Source: Eleginops maclovinus (Eukaryota; Chordata; Actinopteri; Perciformes; Eleginopidae). From it: DNA of 64,000 bases. A program made the position numbers and the translations under genes. Where the stretch lies: assembly GCF_036324505.1 (NCBI RefSeq), contig NC_086363.1:12600653-12664652 (forward strand). The letters run 5' to 3'. Of the stretch, positions 1-17,700 are shown in pieces; the stretch's first letter is position 1, and every line of letters begins with the position of its first letter. The notes under the pieces were generated by a model, which made no database searches, was not told the DNA's origin, and saw only the letters and a program-made list of their open reading frames with translations.

Positions 1-36
1 TTGAGCAACCCCCAACCCCTTAGGTTGCAAACCTAA

Positions 37-70
37 CCCCCCCCCCCCCCACACACACACACACACACAC
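37..70. repeat. poly-C / (AC)n simple repeat
   Basis: A run of about 14 C (37-50) is followed by ten AC units (51-70). It is a short compound simple repeat, and the same C-run plus CA arrangement recurs at 5184-5212. Confidence 0.95.
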
Positions 71-3000
71 TTTAGTCAAGCCACACATTCACTTATGTAT
101 ACATAATATATACAACTCTCAGGTTTTTCGCCCGACTGAGGATGTGACCTGTGTGTAGTGCACGGCTCGCTCTGATTGCCCATTCAAGAACAGAGGGGAA
201 GTGCCCTGGCTCATCACCAAGAGAAAATGACGCCACTAAAGCTCCTCGGGCCCAAAATTGTTCACATAGTAAATCTTCATGAAATAATGAACAGCAACCT
301 GTTATTTTCCCAAGGTGTGGCTGTAAATCAAACCAGGAGTGTTAAAGATTTGGACAAAGTGTGTTTTTATTTTGATCGAAATGTTCCTTTTATGTGTTGT
401 GACTGTAGGCTTTGGAAGTGGTGGCGATATATCAGCGCCGTCCTGCAGCCTTCGGTATGATGTGTTTTATTAAGGTGAATTTGGGCTTGATTAAATGTGG
501 TTTTGCCTGCAGTATATCAAGACATACTTAAAGTGTTTATGATATGCTTGGCTCCAGGCGTAAACAGCTCTTAAGACTGGAACTCTACTGCCTCTCAGTG
601 GGCAGTGGCTGAGTCAGAGGAAGACTTATGATCTCACATCTGGAACTGAGAACAAACTAGACAAGATACAAGCCTACTAAAAAATGACAGAAAAAATAAG
701 AATGGGTTGATTATGAGCAGAAAAGCAGTTTTACAATCTGCACAATTCACTAAATAAGTGCATCAACAGAAAGAGAAACAGAAGCAACAATTACCTGGAG
801 AATTGATTACTATGATTGACTATTTAGGCCGATTTTGAAGTAAAATATCCTCAATTCTCTGGTTCCAGCTGCTCCAATTCAAGCATTTTTGGCTTGTAAT
901 TGTTTAATCTGATATGAAACTGAATATCTTTACTTTTATGTCTGTTAGACATGCTATTTGAAGTTGAAATTGGGCTCTGTGATATCAAGTTGAGTGGATT
1001 TTGCTTCTTTTCCTGTTTTTACATCAAATATTCAATGAATCAGTTGCCAAGATAATGAAATAATAATTAGTTGCAGCTCAAAGATTCACTTGTGAGTCTC
1101 TGTAGAATGACTACACTGTGTTTTAAGAGCATACATTTCTCATCCAGAAGATAGAATTTCCCTTTTCATCTTAATCATAAGTTGACGACCTACTTTTTCC
1201 TGAAAAATAGTTTAGAAATAATGTAAGAAAGCATCACAATTTCCAGTAAACACAAATCTTTTTATCAAAGTCAATAAAATTTGAATCATTTCCAAATGTT
1301 GGTAATATTTCATAGTGGTACTGCTTCTGATGAGGTGTGGTTACCTTCATTTAGTCCCACAAACCTCCTGTATGGTTGTTTCTCTGGGAGGTTTCAGCTA
1401 TATAGTCTAAACTCATTCAGGGAGTTGGCTGGGTCAACACACAGCACTCCTGGTTATCTGGCTGACACTGAACACACACCCCGGCCCATACACAATCATG
1501 CACATCAAGTCATTTTGGGTCATGGGAACGCAACGGTGAGCTCACACTGTGTTTATTCTGTATGGTTTCCTATTTGAATGTGTTCTTCTCACGGGACTGT
1601 TAATGGCTTCCCCTTTCCCAGGGCAAGGCAGTGCGATCAGACCTTATCCAGGTCATGCCAGGGGGGCAGGAGGTACCAGGAAGAATGAAGTAAATCCCGG
1701 ACACCGTGTCAGCATCAAGGACTCCTGCTCCAAAAGGTTTATCCAAGAATTGAATTGCAGACTTGCTACGAGAAACATGAGCTTTGATTTCTGAGAAACG
1801 CCTTTTTGGGGAAGGAATTTATGACGTGTTGTTGTGTGCCCTTTTCTGTGTCTTTTGAAAATGAAATATCTCTTGGAGTGCATGAACTTAGGGAGTCTAA
1901 ACTCAACCAGGAACTACCTCCATTTGTAGTTGTATCAGGTTTGGCTCTCTTCTGATGGCAGATAAATGCCGAATGATTTTAGAGTTGAATTCGCTTCATA
2001 GCCTGCTGAGGATTTATTGACTTAGGTTTGCTGCGGCGAGAAGTCTTATCACTTTAAAAATCTAGCCCGAAGGTAAATGGATGTATCTTAGCAGAGTGCT
2101 GCAGGGGGAATAGACCCTCCAAAAGAATGCAAATGTGACATTTGGGGTTGAATAATCTTCAGTGGTCTGCACAAATGTTGACATTTTGTGAAGTGATCCA
2201 ACTTCAGAGACTGACAGTAAGCTGCGCTCAGACTCTGCCTTAGGTTTCTGCTGGAAACTTCTAACAAATACGAGAAAAAAACTCCAACCTGTGGAATACA
2301 AATGAGGAACCATGTGGATCCTTGTAGAGGAGTTTTCACCACATGAGGGAGCTATTGATAGATGATTGTTGAACAAAGGACACTGTACACCTTCTAGACT
2401 AGAGCAACAGATGAAACAGAACTTCAAGACGTGTTTATATAACCAAGTGCAGTACTCACAACTTCATAATTAGGGAATGATAGCCGTGGAAGTGCAAATA
2501 AGAATAGTCCAATTTACAGAGGAGGTCGCTAAAATGAAGCTTGGATAGATTGATTCTTCATAAACACAAATATCTGGTCACATAGCTCAGCGCATGCATA
2601 GGATTTCTTATCACTTAGAGCCCTTTGCGGGGTTTTGGTATTCAGAGTTGCGGCATAAAGAAATGGTAATGGCCTTAGAAACCATAGATTATAATATTCA
2701 ACAGCCACTAGCTTCTAGCAAATGGATTCAAATGTTAACCCCAATATTTGCAGCTGCCACCGGGGTTAAGATGTGTTAAGATGTGCCTGAGGTTGAAATG
2801 GGAGTGAAATGAAACATGATAGGTACTTTAACTAGAGATTAAAAATTGCCACTGGTATCTGATTAAAAAGCCAATGTTTAGTATGGACTATATTAAGGTT
2901 GGTATTGCTCTGACTGCACCTGGATTGATCCGTTCAGAGAGAGTAATATCCCCGCCGTGCAGGTGCTAAGAGTAAAGGTCATACCCCTTCCTGCCATCCA

Positions 3001-5183
3001 TCTATTTTTGATCTTCACCTGCGTCAACCCAGATGACTTCATCTTGGTCTCGTTCAGATTGTATCTTATTATTCGCAGCTCGCCTCCTTATTCTCCGCAG
3101 AACGTTATCCTGATGCCACTGAGAGGAACGTCGTTGTAATCGATTTTGCTGGCCACATAATCTGCACTGTAATGCTGTTTGTATTTTGAAATTACAGGTA
3201 TTTTCACACTTGGTGAGATTGGAGATGAAGTGATAAATGTTGAGCCCTTAGCAAGTTGATTGGTGATAGAATCACTGATAGATCTGGTTGTTCTCTTTTT
3301 CAACCTTGTGGAATGGAACATTTATTTTGTTTAACATACTATAGTCAATGTTGGTATGATAACTGTGGATATACTGCAGTTTTAAGAGCTATATATTTCT
3401 CTCAGGAGATGGTGGTGACTAGAAACAGGGACTAAAGAGGAATGGACATTGGACCGCCATTCCATCCCTGTCTCTTATAAATGTACATTGCCAAACAATT
3501 AAACTGGATCCTCAATGATATTTTGAGGAAACACATTTTCTCCCAGATTTTAATCGCAGTTCTCAAATTGTTTCAATTGAAACAAATTTAAGTTGTACAA
3601 ACGTACGTGGTTAGGTTTAGTAATACATCATGGTTTGGCTTAAAATAAGCATGTTGGTTACATTATTGAAGTTACTGACTTTAATCAAAACAAGTCCATC
3701 TTGATTTAAATGTTTTCACTAAGTACTGTCTTTTTTCAAACAATTAATTCACCCCAATCTCTTCAATGTGTGGGCTTCCATGGACCATGATTAAAAACCT
3801 ATTTATGATACATCCAGCAACATATTTGGGAATTAAAACAGCTCTCCTTTGGAACATAAGTGACAATGCTGTTTCATTATATAGCAAGTTCATTTTTTAG
3901 GAGACCAGGCTCTCAATTAACTACTTGGCTTATAGCTTTAGCCAACTAGAAGGCAAATCAAGATGAAATAGTAGGTGAGACATCTCCATTATTTCACTGA
4001 CTCCTTGACTCTGATTTCCAGTTTGTGGTGTGTGACTTCAAGGCTCCTGCCAAGCCAAGCCATTAACATAACTGACACGGTGCTATACTGACTCTGCTAC
4101 TAATGAAATGTCAATACACACCACCATCTACCCTAATCAAATGTTAATTGAGGATGTGATGGATTGCGCCTGCAAGGTTAGGTCCCTATATCTTCCTTTC
4201 CCTGGCTCTCCTGTGTCTTTCCTGCCTTCCCAGCGCCTGTATAGGAGGAAGAAAAGAAAAGGTGTCAAAGCATGTAGAAACTGTGTTGAGCTTTTAATAC
4301 TTTGTATAACACTCATGGGTTTCTCACAAGCTATGTCAAAGGCGGAGTGTTAATCATTCATGTCATGGCTTCTCAAAAGCCTGTTTCTAAACCTCTCTAA
4401 GACATCACACAAGCAAAAAAAAACATGCACGATTCTCTTCATGTTTTTTTTCACTCAAACTTCTTTTCATTTGCACCTCCATGCACACTGCAGAACATAG
4501 CCTACTGTGCTTAACCTATTGTGAGACAGTGTTGAAGCACAAGATGCAGGAGGTTAGCGCATAAAGGTTGACACCATCTATGTTAAAAAATGGGAGACAT
4601 AAAAAAATGATCAGACGGGCTGGCAGTAAGTGCTCATGGTTGAGTAGTTCACCTCCAGATATAATCTTCATGAGAGCCCCTGGTAGATGACGGTGCCCTT
4701 TATGACGATAAACAGAACCACAACGATATTCATCTTCCACCTCATGAGTGCTGCGGCATTAACTCCGGCTCCAGGCGTTGAAATAAACTCACTTGTGTCT
4801 TTTGGATAGCAAAGATAAGTAGCAGCACACTGAGGTCATTAGTGGTATGGAGGAGAAATGGGAAAGGTTAGTAATTCTTGCCTGTGTTAATTGGCTATCA
4901 GCATTAATGAGATGCATTGGCTGAATAGAAGTAGAGGGGAGTTTAAGTGTCGGGTACAAAATGTCACGAGCAAGTTCATTTCACCTCCAGGATGGAAATG
5001 TCGGATCACTATTTTGTGTACACATGAGTAATGTGTCTGAGGGTGTGTGTTTGTGTGTGTGTCCTCACACAGCCTGCAGTCTGTGAGCAGATTCATATCT
5101 AGTGAGAAATTAGATACTCTGTCTTGTTAACATCGACCTTTCGTCTAATTACTATAACTGCTAATTACGACCTCCCTCTCTGA
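71..5183. other. no recognisable gene or repeat family
   Basis: This is AT-rich, single-copy-looking sequence. Open frames are short (at most about 120 codons), lie on both strands, and show no domain or splice structure I recognise. I saw no terminal repeats, target-site duplications or tRNA-like heads. A hidden host exon cannot be excluded by eye. Confidence 0.6.
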
Positions 5184-5212
5184 CCCCCCCCCCCACACAC
5201 ACACACACACAC
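5184..5212. repeat. poly-C / (CA)n simple repeat
   Basis: Eleven C are followed by about nine CA units. It is a simple repeat with no coding meaning. Confidence 0.95.
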
Positions 5213-9363
<4,151 letters not shown>

Positions 9364-9480
9364 TTTAAGGGGCTATATAATGCTTTTTGGAGTCTCCCTT
9401 AGTGTTTAGTGTGATTAGAGGATTAGTGTGTGTAGTATAGGGTTGTGTGCATGTAAATGGTCCTCAAACTTTAAAATCAC
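9364..9480 (+). mobile_element. truncated MITE-like repeat (same family as 46044-46469)
   Basis: The start shares the block ATAATGCTTTTTGG and following CCCTT text with the start of the repeat at 46044. A weaker similarity continues through a GTGCATGTAAA-type block near 9448. No right terminus is found, so the copy appears 3'-truncated. It looks like a fish non-autonomous DNA element whose ends read AAGG..TCCTAT or similar; superfamily not determined. Confidence 0.5.
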
Positions 9481-12400
9481 AACTAAGAATGGGGTTATTC
9501 TCACTGCACACAATGCAGAAGCCTCTACTGTAGTATTCCTTCACAACTGGTGTTACCAAATCCAACTCAGAAAGAGAAATATTTCTCAAATTTCTCAAAA
9601 AAACCCTCCTTTCTTGTTTCCATAATGTGTGTGTGGGATGAGATAGAGGGGAAAGGTGACAGAAATTGAGAGTTGAAAGTGAGAAAAACATTTGCAAATG
9701 CATCTACTGCCTGTCCTCTATTGAATACAAATGTATATAATAAAAAGCCTAATTTAAACCCAGTACCTCCACCTGAGAGCATTTCTGAACGGCTTTTCAT
9801 AATACCTGTCTAAGGGGACCCTTGCAAGCAGCAGCTCAGAATCCGTAAGTGTAAAGTAAATACAAATGGGGTGGGAGTCTGGATTTCTTGCAGCCTTCTT
9901 TTAACAGATACAGTAGGGCCTTTACCAACAACGTTTTTTGTTTATAGCAGTTTTTCTGCCTGCAGAGATTTGATTCTGAAAAATATGTTGCAATTAAAGA
10001 CTAAAGCCTACTTTGGGGAAATGTTGTTCTACAACAGATAAAAGACAAAAGCTCTTACGAGCATCATCTATTCAGCCTAAGATGCTTTTATGGAGCATAT
10101 AAATTATAGTTATTTGTTATTCTTAACTCTGTACCACTTAGCTTCCCACAGTATTTACCTATGTAAGGGAGAGGACTTGGACTATTCGATATTTTTCCTA
10201 ATTTCCTTACACACACACTAACACACACACCAAAATGAAAACATGTTTTTATGCTCTTTTTTCCCTACACTGTTTATCTCAGGAGTATACCACAGTACAA
10301 ATGCTTGTGTTACATTTGAAAATAGGAAAAACAATGAAGAATGAAAAGGAAAAACATCCTCAACTGAACTATGCTTCCTCCAGCCTCATTAGCCTTTTTA
10401 TTTTAGCAGTCGACAGTGGACTTGAGAGCTTTGAAGTGACTTAGTAATTGTGTCTTTAAACTTTTTGGTGGACAGAATTTTTAAGATCCAACTAATGGGT
10501 CTGAGGAAAACAAACAAGTGTGTCAATTTATCAGAAACAAACCAAAGGAGCTTTAGTGTTCAAAGATCAAAGCCGATATTGTTGCAGATTCCACAGAAAG
10601 TAGACACTGCAGCAGCTTCCTGTTTGTTTTTCAAGTGAAACATTCAAGATGTATTTTCCCAAACTGAGCAAAAATGCACAGCCGTGTGGCCAAATGTTAT
10701 ATTCCTCTTAATAAGTTAAATTTATATAATATTGTCAATTGTCAATCCAAGATTCAATAAGCTATTCTCCCTTTATTCACAATCAGGAACACATCTAAAC
10801 CTCCTTGGAGAGGCATACAGTATATTGGTGCAAAAATAACCTAGCTTGTAATGTCTGTCTTAACATTGTAAAGCTTGCTAATTAAATGTCTTTACATATT
10901 GTTTAACTTTAGATTTTTGTTTTGATACTTTGTACAGTTTTCATGTTTTATTTCCTTCTTAACATCATTAAATAGCTTTTAGAGAAGGTTTGTGGAACAT
11001 CAGACAGGAAGAGCTTTAAGAAAACAGACAGGTAAGACATTTTTTGAATGAATAGTTGTTTCCTAATTGTAAATTCTGCCTTCTTATTGGTTTAGATGTG
11101 AAACTTTAGGTTATATGCAGACAAACAAACCAATTTAGACGGGGGAAAACAAACTCTGAACCTCCCTCCATGCCGGTACACAAGCACAGTAAACATATTC
11201 AGTTTGCTTCTGGCACTGTTACAGTTCTGTGCTGTTGTTGTGAATCTTTTTTTATAAATATATTTTCATATGTAAATCCTTTGGGAATATAGACTTTGTA
11301 ATGTTTATACACTCTGCAAAAAACTAGAGGTGATTTTGATCCCCACTATAAAAAAATAAAATGCTGGCACTGACTGATGACTGGCACAATCTCTCACAAT
11401 AAGCGTTAACTGAAAACCCACTGGTAGATTGTTTAAGTTCCAAGGTGAAGAAATGGCAACACCCCAACTGGACAACCATAGCGACCTTTCAATCACATAT
11501 GCACTACCATACATTACCATAGTCATTGTCTATTTTACTCTAAATAAGTCAAAATGAAATGTGTGCTGTATCTTAGACTTGAAACTTGCAACCATAAACA
11601 CATTCACTCTCAGAAATATGTAAAATAAATCAGTAAGGTAGGGATTATTTTTTCAGAGTAAGGTTATTTTTTATAGATTTTTTATACAATTTGACTTCTT
11701 TTCTCATTATAAATAATGCCTGTTAAGGGCTTTCTACATCTCAGAGTGCCAAAAAGGATTTTCACATATTTTTTGTGTCAATTTCTGATTAGATTTGGGT
11801 CATTTTCTGATAATCTGGCAGTATAAAGGGAGACAAAGGGAAAGAGTGACTTGTTGTCTCAATACTCATCCAGTGGGACACAAACTGATGTCATGGACTA
11901 TCTTTATCAATCTTTGCCATGTATTTGTTGTGAAATAAAATGTGCTTGTCTGAGCCTGGCAACCTATACAGTAAGCACCTGTAACAGCACGTCCAAGATG
12001 CAAAATAAGGGGAAATGTGATGTAGTATTTCTCCATATCATGGTCCTTGAATGTTCAAGCAACATAAATAATTGGTTGGAATATTTGATAGCAATCAGCA
12101 GAGGAAGGTCAGTGTCCATTCTGGTCATTAGGAGGAAAGACAGGTGGAAGAGGTGATCCTTGACTGCTTTACTTTAAAGCAGGGAAGCCAGTCAGACAAA
12201 AAACAAGGTCCTCATTACTGTCTCTGTTGTTAAAAAGCAACATTTTCTTCTGACGGTTTTCCCTTAAAGCCAGGGAAGACCAAAAGAGTTTTGAATATCC
12301 TGTCAGCGGGGAAAACAGCGAAGGAGCAAAGAATCGTATCTGAAGGCAAAGAGGACTTACAAAGAGCGGTTTGAAATCATCAGAAGTCAGATCTGCACAG

Positions 12401-15400
12401 ATGTGTGTGTGTTATTCTAAAGTAAAAAAGGAGAGAGGCTGTTATTCACAATGGGGATGAAAAAAGGGAAATATGAGAACGTGAAATTTGTCAGATGTGT
12501 AAGCACTGTTATGCATCCTTTCTTTTGGCAGAATGACCTGTTGCTATGGCAACAAGACAGCACCATTAGGTGTGAATATGAATTCATGTCATCCAGTGAT
12601 TACTTTTGAAACTTTAATTGCCATCCAATTCATTTATGATCCTTGCCGGTCAAGAAAAAAACACATCTGCAGCTTAATGCACAACAAATCTTTATTTAAT
12701 GTCTTTTTAAATGTGTAAGAGGAGCTTCATCATTTTACACCCTCAACACACACTCATGTTGCTGCCTCTCTACATGCAAAGTCGAACCCCTTAACAAGCA
12801 GCGGCTGCCCGTTGTCCAGTCATCAGGCCCATGCTGCGCAGCCAAATATTGTTCAAACCTTTATTTAATATTCTAGCAGGGTTCCAAAAGCTTTCAGAGG
12901 GTGCAAAATATGACAGACGTTTGGGTTAATGTGTATAAAAGTATACACAAGACGTTTTGAGTATGTCCTTTTATCGGTATTGACATTCCTAATCCCTTCT
13001 ACCAAGCTCTGATTGGTTGGTTGTTTTTCCAACTGTAAATGAGAACCAGACTTATTTAAATTGCAGAAAGAAAATTGGAATGTGGACAGCCATCTAGAGG
13101 CTTGAAGCTAGAAACAAGCCCACACAGAATATATTTGATTTGCTGTGCCATACCAACCCGTCTCCTAGAAAGAAAAAAAATGTTCCATGAAACTGAACTG
13201 CATCCTCCATTACGAGGAAAACACATTTTCTCTAGGATAATTGTCGTAGTTTTTAGCATAGTACATTGAAACAACAAAATGCAACAAAACTAGTGGTTTT
13301 ATTAAATTGACTTTTAGGTTAGTAGAAGATCAGATTTGGATGTTAAGGTGATAGAGGTCAACTGTACTTCGCTCAAGAGAATGTGATAAGAATGTATAAG
13401 ATGACAATAACTACCAGAAACTTCACACACCAAAGTTAAACCTCTTTATTGGTTGGGGATTTTGGGCAGCACCTTTTTGGCCACAAGCTTTGCCCTAAGC
13501 CTGAAGTTAACAGTGCTTTGCCCTCGCTGCGTTTGATCTCACCGTGCTCTCCATCTGAGCTTAACGGTTCAGTAACGGCAGAAACTCACATGGGACCTGT
13601 AGGTTTCTCTCCATACAACATCAGCAGTCCAGCTCTCGGAAGCTGTAATGCGGAGTTGGCTCTGACCTTTCTAAAGGAGTGTGTTAAGGAGGCAGGGGGA
13701 ACAGAGGGTCTCAGAGGGGAAAACAGCATCTTATTTGGAATAGTGTTCACCCACAGCAGTAAATTGAAGGTGTCAAGAATGAGCGGTTCCCAACCTCCTG
13801 TGTCTCTGTGTTTCCTTCCTTTCCACTAACCACCTCATTACCTAATCCTCTCTGACTCTTTTCTTCTTTCTCTTAAAACCAATATTGCTTTTTTGGATAT
13901 GATTTTAATTCAGTCCTCTGTGTACAAAGTCAGTGGGAGGAAGTGGGTTATGTACGGAGGAAGAAGAACTCCTTATCAGGCAAATTTCCTGGTGACACTG
14001 CGGAAAAGCTTTACGGCCCCCAGGATTCAATTAGGCTAATGTTTTGACTGCTTGTATACAATACGCCCATGTTTCGTAGAAATAAGTACATGTTTTACAA
14101 CACTTCATTATCATTTTACATTTGTCTTTCCATTTTATTAAATTAGAATTCTTGGGCATAACAATGTAATAAACACACAATGTTTGGAGTTATTTATGTG
14201 CAGGTACATTTTCGGTTTGGGACAACTAAGTGCATATTTTGTCTCAGGAAAAATGTGGGTGAATTAATCATCTAATCTACTTTATATTGCATTGCATCTA
14301 TACAACTTCTGTACACAAATCCTGCTTAATCTGTCAGTGAAATGGAATATTTGGTTGCATTTGAAGGGCACTTCTATCTTACTTAATACACATAACTATG
14401 CAGCAAAATGGAAAAGGAATATTAATATGTCTGAGTGGTTTGACAGCTTGTATGAAAAGGCCTAAGGTGTGTTTTAATAATCTGTCAGTGCTAAAATGAT
14501 GATGTTCAGCGATGGTAAAATACATCTATGAATGTTTTAATATAAAAATAAAAGCTTTTTATATTGCGTTTGTTATAGCTGTATTAATCACTTCTATATC
14601 CTGTTATGTATTGCTCATAATGGGAGATAGCACATAAACTCAAAAACTTGGTAAATTCAGTGTTTTTTGTACCTGTGCCTTTAAATCATGGCATTGAACG
14701 AGAGCAGAAATGAGATGATGTCATCAAAATAGTGCTGGTCAAATGTGGAAAAACAATGTGGAAAACATAATGGAAACATGGGAATACTATTGTCGGTGTA
14801 TTCATTATACTCAGTTGACTCTACAAGTTATAACAGCAATTCAACACACTCGAATAAACGAGCTGGTTCTATTTATAAAGGCTGTTGTTTGAGTCGCTCA
14901 ATGCAAACCTACGGCAATAATACCCGTTGTTCTGTTCTGTGCTGTTCCCGTCAGTGACAGGAAATAAAAAAAATTAAAACTGCAAATGCTTCAAAGCCAA
15001 ACAACAGCATTGCCATTTCTGTGCAGAGTATATTGCTGTGCAGAAAGAACTACAGATTACGACCAGGGATGTCCATGTTCCCTGAGCACAGTGTGTTGGT
15101 ACAGCTGTATACCATTTCCATATAGATTGCCTGTCCATCATTTCCATTTTGATATTGCAGGAGAGGAGGGACTGATAGAATGGACTGTGAACAGAGCTGG
15201 GAGTGGGGAGACTTCCGATATGTGTTGGAATGTGAAAAGAGAGTGAGAAAGTATCGGATATTTTATCATCAACTACAAGCTATAGTTATCATTGCGTGCC
15301 TCAGATACTCTCCCTCAATATGAATTACAACTGGCCTAGATGTGTTAACAAGCCAAAATCCTCAACGACCTGGCACGTTTCAAACCTCACGGGTCACAAG

Positions 15401-17423
15401 CATGACAGGTGCTGTGGTGCCACTGAGGTCACTGATTTCATGACTACTGATTTAATCTGCAGGTGAGGGTGACAAAGAAAATCAAATTTTACAGTCAAAA
15501 TTAAATGTGAAATCTCCTCACTTTGTATGTAAGGGAATATAAACAATGGGATTGTTGACATGTTGTACAATTTAAATGTTTTGCATGTAAATAACTGAAT
15601 CCGACAGCTAGCATTGATAGGATTCGTGAAGCATTTGCTACAGCCGTCATTTAAGATATCTCTCCCGTTTTAAATTTCAATATCCTGTATAAGATTCTGC
15701 ATGCTTTGGATGCTAGCAAGCTAGGCTAACTAGCTACCACTTGGAAAGGCGAGCTTGTTAAGTTAGCAAACTTCTGTAACAACTGCTACATTGAGTTTAA
15801 ATGAGGAGGGGCTAGTAAGCTGTCTTCCTTTCATTGGTGCAAATATAGTGATTGTGATAGGCCTACAACAACTCACAGAGAAACATACAGACAAATTCAC
15901 TGATAAATTGAGTATTTAGTACAGAACAAACAACGGATACAAAATGCTTGGCATCATTAGTCCGCTAGCTGGTAACAGCCTGTTCTGCTGTGTTTTCATA
16001 ATTTTTTATTTCATTTTGAGTCCACAGTAGTATGATTTTGGGCAACACTCAAAACATCTCACTACTTGGAGAACCTTAAGTTAGTAAATAAAACCATCAC
16101 CATATTTTATCTTTTGTTGTTTCATTTTTGACCAAAAATTACCCTACACAAGTCAATGGGGCAAAATTTAAAACTGATCAAATATCAGTATTTTTGTGAT
16201 CAAAGTAAATCTCTGTACTGTGCCGCGTCCTGGAAGCTCACATTTATCTCGTTATGTTTTAAGCCCGTAACATGGCTTTGACATCAGCTCTATAAGTGCT
16301 ATATTTAGCATACACTGCCTAAACTCTGCTCGTCTTCGTAGTGAAAAAAAAGGTTGGTTCACGCGTGTCATTCATGAAGACGGCACCTTGTCCCCTGAAC
16401 CAAGAGCTATATTTAAAATCCAGCATTGACCCTCAGCCACCCCAATTATTGCATATATTAATCCCATCACTTTTCCAACTCACATACACACATGCACACA
16501 CACCAAAGCTTCCCTGCATCGATGGCCTGCTGATTGTTCTTTTGTGCTTAAATCAATCGGGGCTCAGGGTTTATTTGGAGCTCCCTCTAAATGCGCTTGC
16601 AGTTAAAGTGATTGAATTGTACTAATGAATGGTGTTGTGATTGCCACATGTACACAAGAGGAAATTGCGTCAATGCATGTCTTTTATAATATAACAGTTT
16701 GTACTTGAACTACGCTATATATAAAGAGAAAAACAGAGCGACTCTGTCCTTGGTTTGGTTTATCTGTGCCTGCATCTCTTCCTGCTTCGTCGCACTGCGT
16801 TTAATCTCTATTTCATGCCATTCAAACCCTGGTTGATGGGATAGTTGTGTGCTGCTTCACACTTACTAAAGCAGTGACAAGTGTGAGTGAACATGATGGG
16901 CCCAAGGTTAAAAAAAATCTTTCCTCCACACTTTGAGCTCATAAAAGCCTATCTTTCTCCCGTCTCTGATTCACATCTCGCTCGACAGTCAACAGGAAGA
17001 CAGAATTTCAGTCCAAAAAATGAGAAGGAGACAGACTCTCTTTAGAGGGTTTCAGAGTGCACAGTGGACGTGCAAGCTGCCAAATACTTCAGAGTAAATG
17101 GATCAAATTCTTATCTTGGAGGTTGGATAATTGTGAGCACTCTCCACTCCCTCTCCTGGGGTCACTCCTCAGCAAGCCTGTAGGAGATAATTGGCCTTTC
17201 TCTGTCTAATGAAGAACCAAACAGAGAGGAGAGTGAGTTGTAGGTGCACATACAAACAGAGTAGTTCATCAAGTAGCAGATTTTAGAGGTGAAAAAAGAC
17301 AAACCAATGAACAAACACTATTTCAAGGTGTAAAACAATTGGAAAAGCAATGTTATTATGTACTTGAATTGTAAGTCAACTTTGATGTTGGTTTAAAAAT
17401 GACAAAACTAGCATGGAGAGCAC
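9481..17423. other. no recognisable gene
   Basis: About 8 kb of AT-rich unassigned sequence. It includes the second 32-bp repeat copy at 9792-9823 and a short AC tract near 10209-10230. Open frames such as 13449-13829 (+, 126 codons) and 11851-12156 (+, 101 codons) show no recognisable domain and no convincing splice context. The text near 13970-14060 and 16520-16630 has conserved-noncoding-like character, untested. Confidence 0.5.
9792..9823 (+). repeat. 32-bp direct repeat, copy 2
   Basis: This is the partner of 7558-7589, in the same orientation, with 30 of 32 bases identical and 2.2 kb away. Confidence 0.7.
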
Positions 17424-17700
17424 AGACCTCCACCAAGTCTAATGGTGCATTCACACAAATCTGGAATGGTGAACATATATGTGTTATTGTAATTTGAAGG
17501 GACTTTCAAATGACATTTCCTAGAAGGGAGATAACTATCTCACTATTCCAAAACCACATAAATGTAACACAAATGCCAGATTGTGCAATGTTAAAAAAGG
17601 TAACACATAATTTGTGTAATTTGTTCTGTAATCCTGCTGACAGACTGACGAACAGACCGACAAACCATGCTGTATACATAACCTCCTAGGCGGACATAAT
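17424..17700. repeat. possible decayed dispersed repeat with CCTCC..GGAGG-type ends
   Basis: The segment starts with ACCTCCACCAAG and ends with AACCTCCTAGGCGGACATAA after a run of ACAGAC-type words. This resembles a widespread animal repeat whose ends read like CCTCCGCCAAG and CGGAGGTTA. It is strongly decayed and no target-site duplication is seen, so the assignment is tentative. Confidence 0.3.

Noticed and set aside
13449..13829. Plus-strand frame of 126 codons
   Set aside because: No domain, no splice context and no codon pattern that stands out from the flanks.
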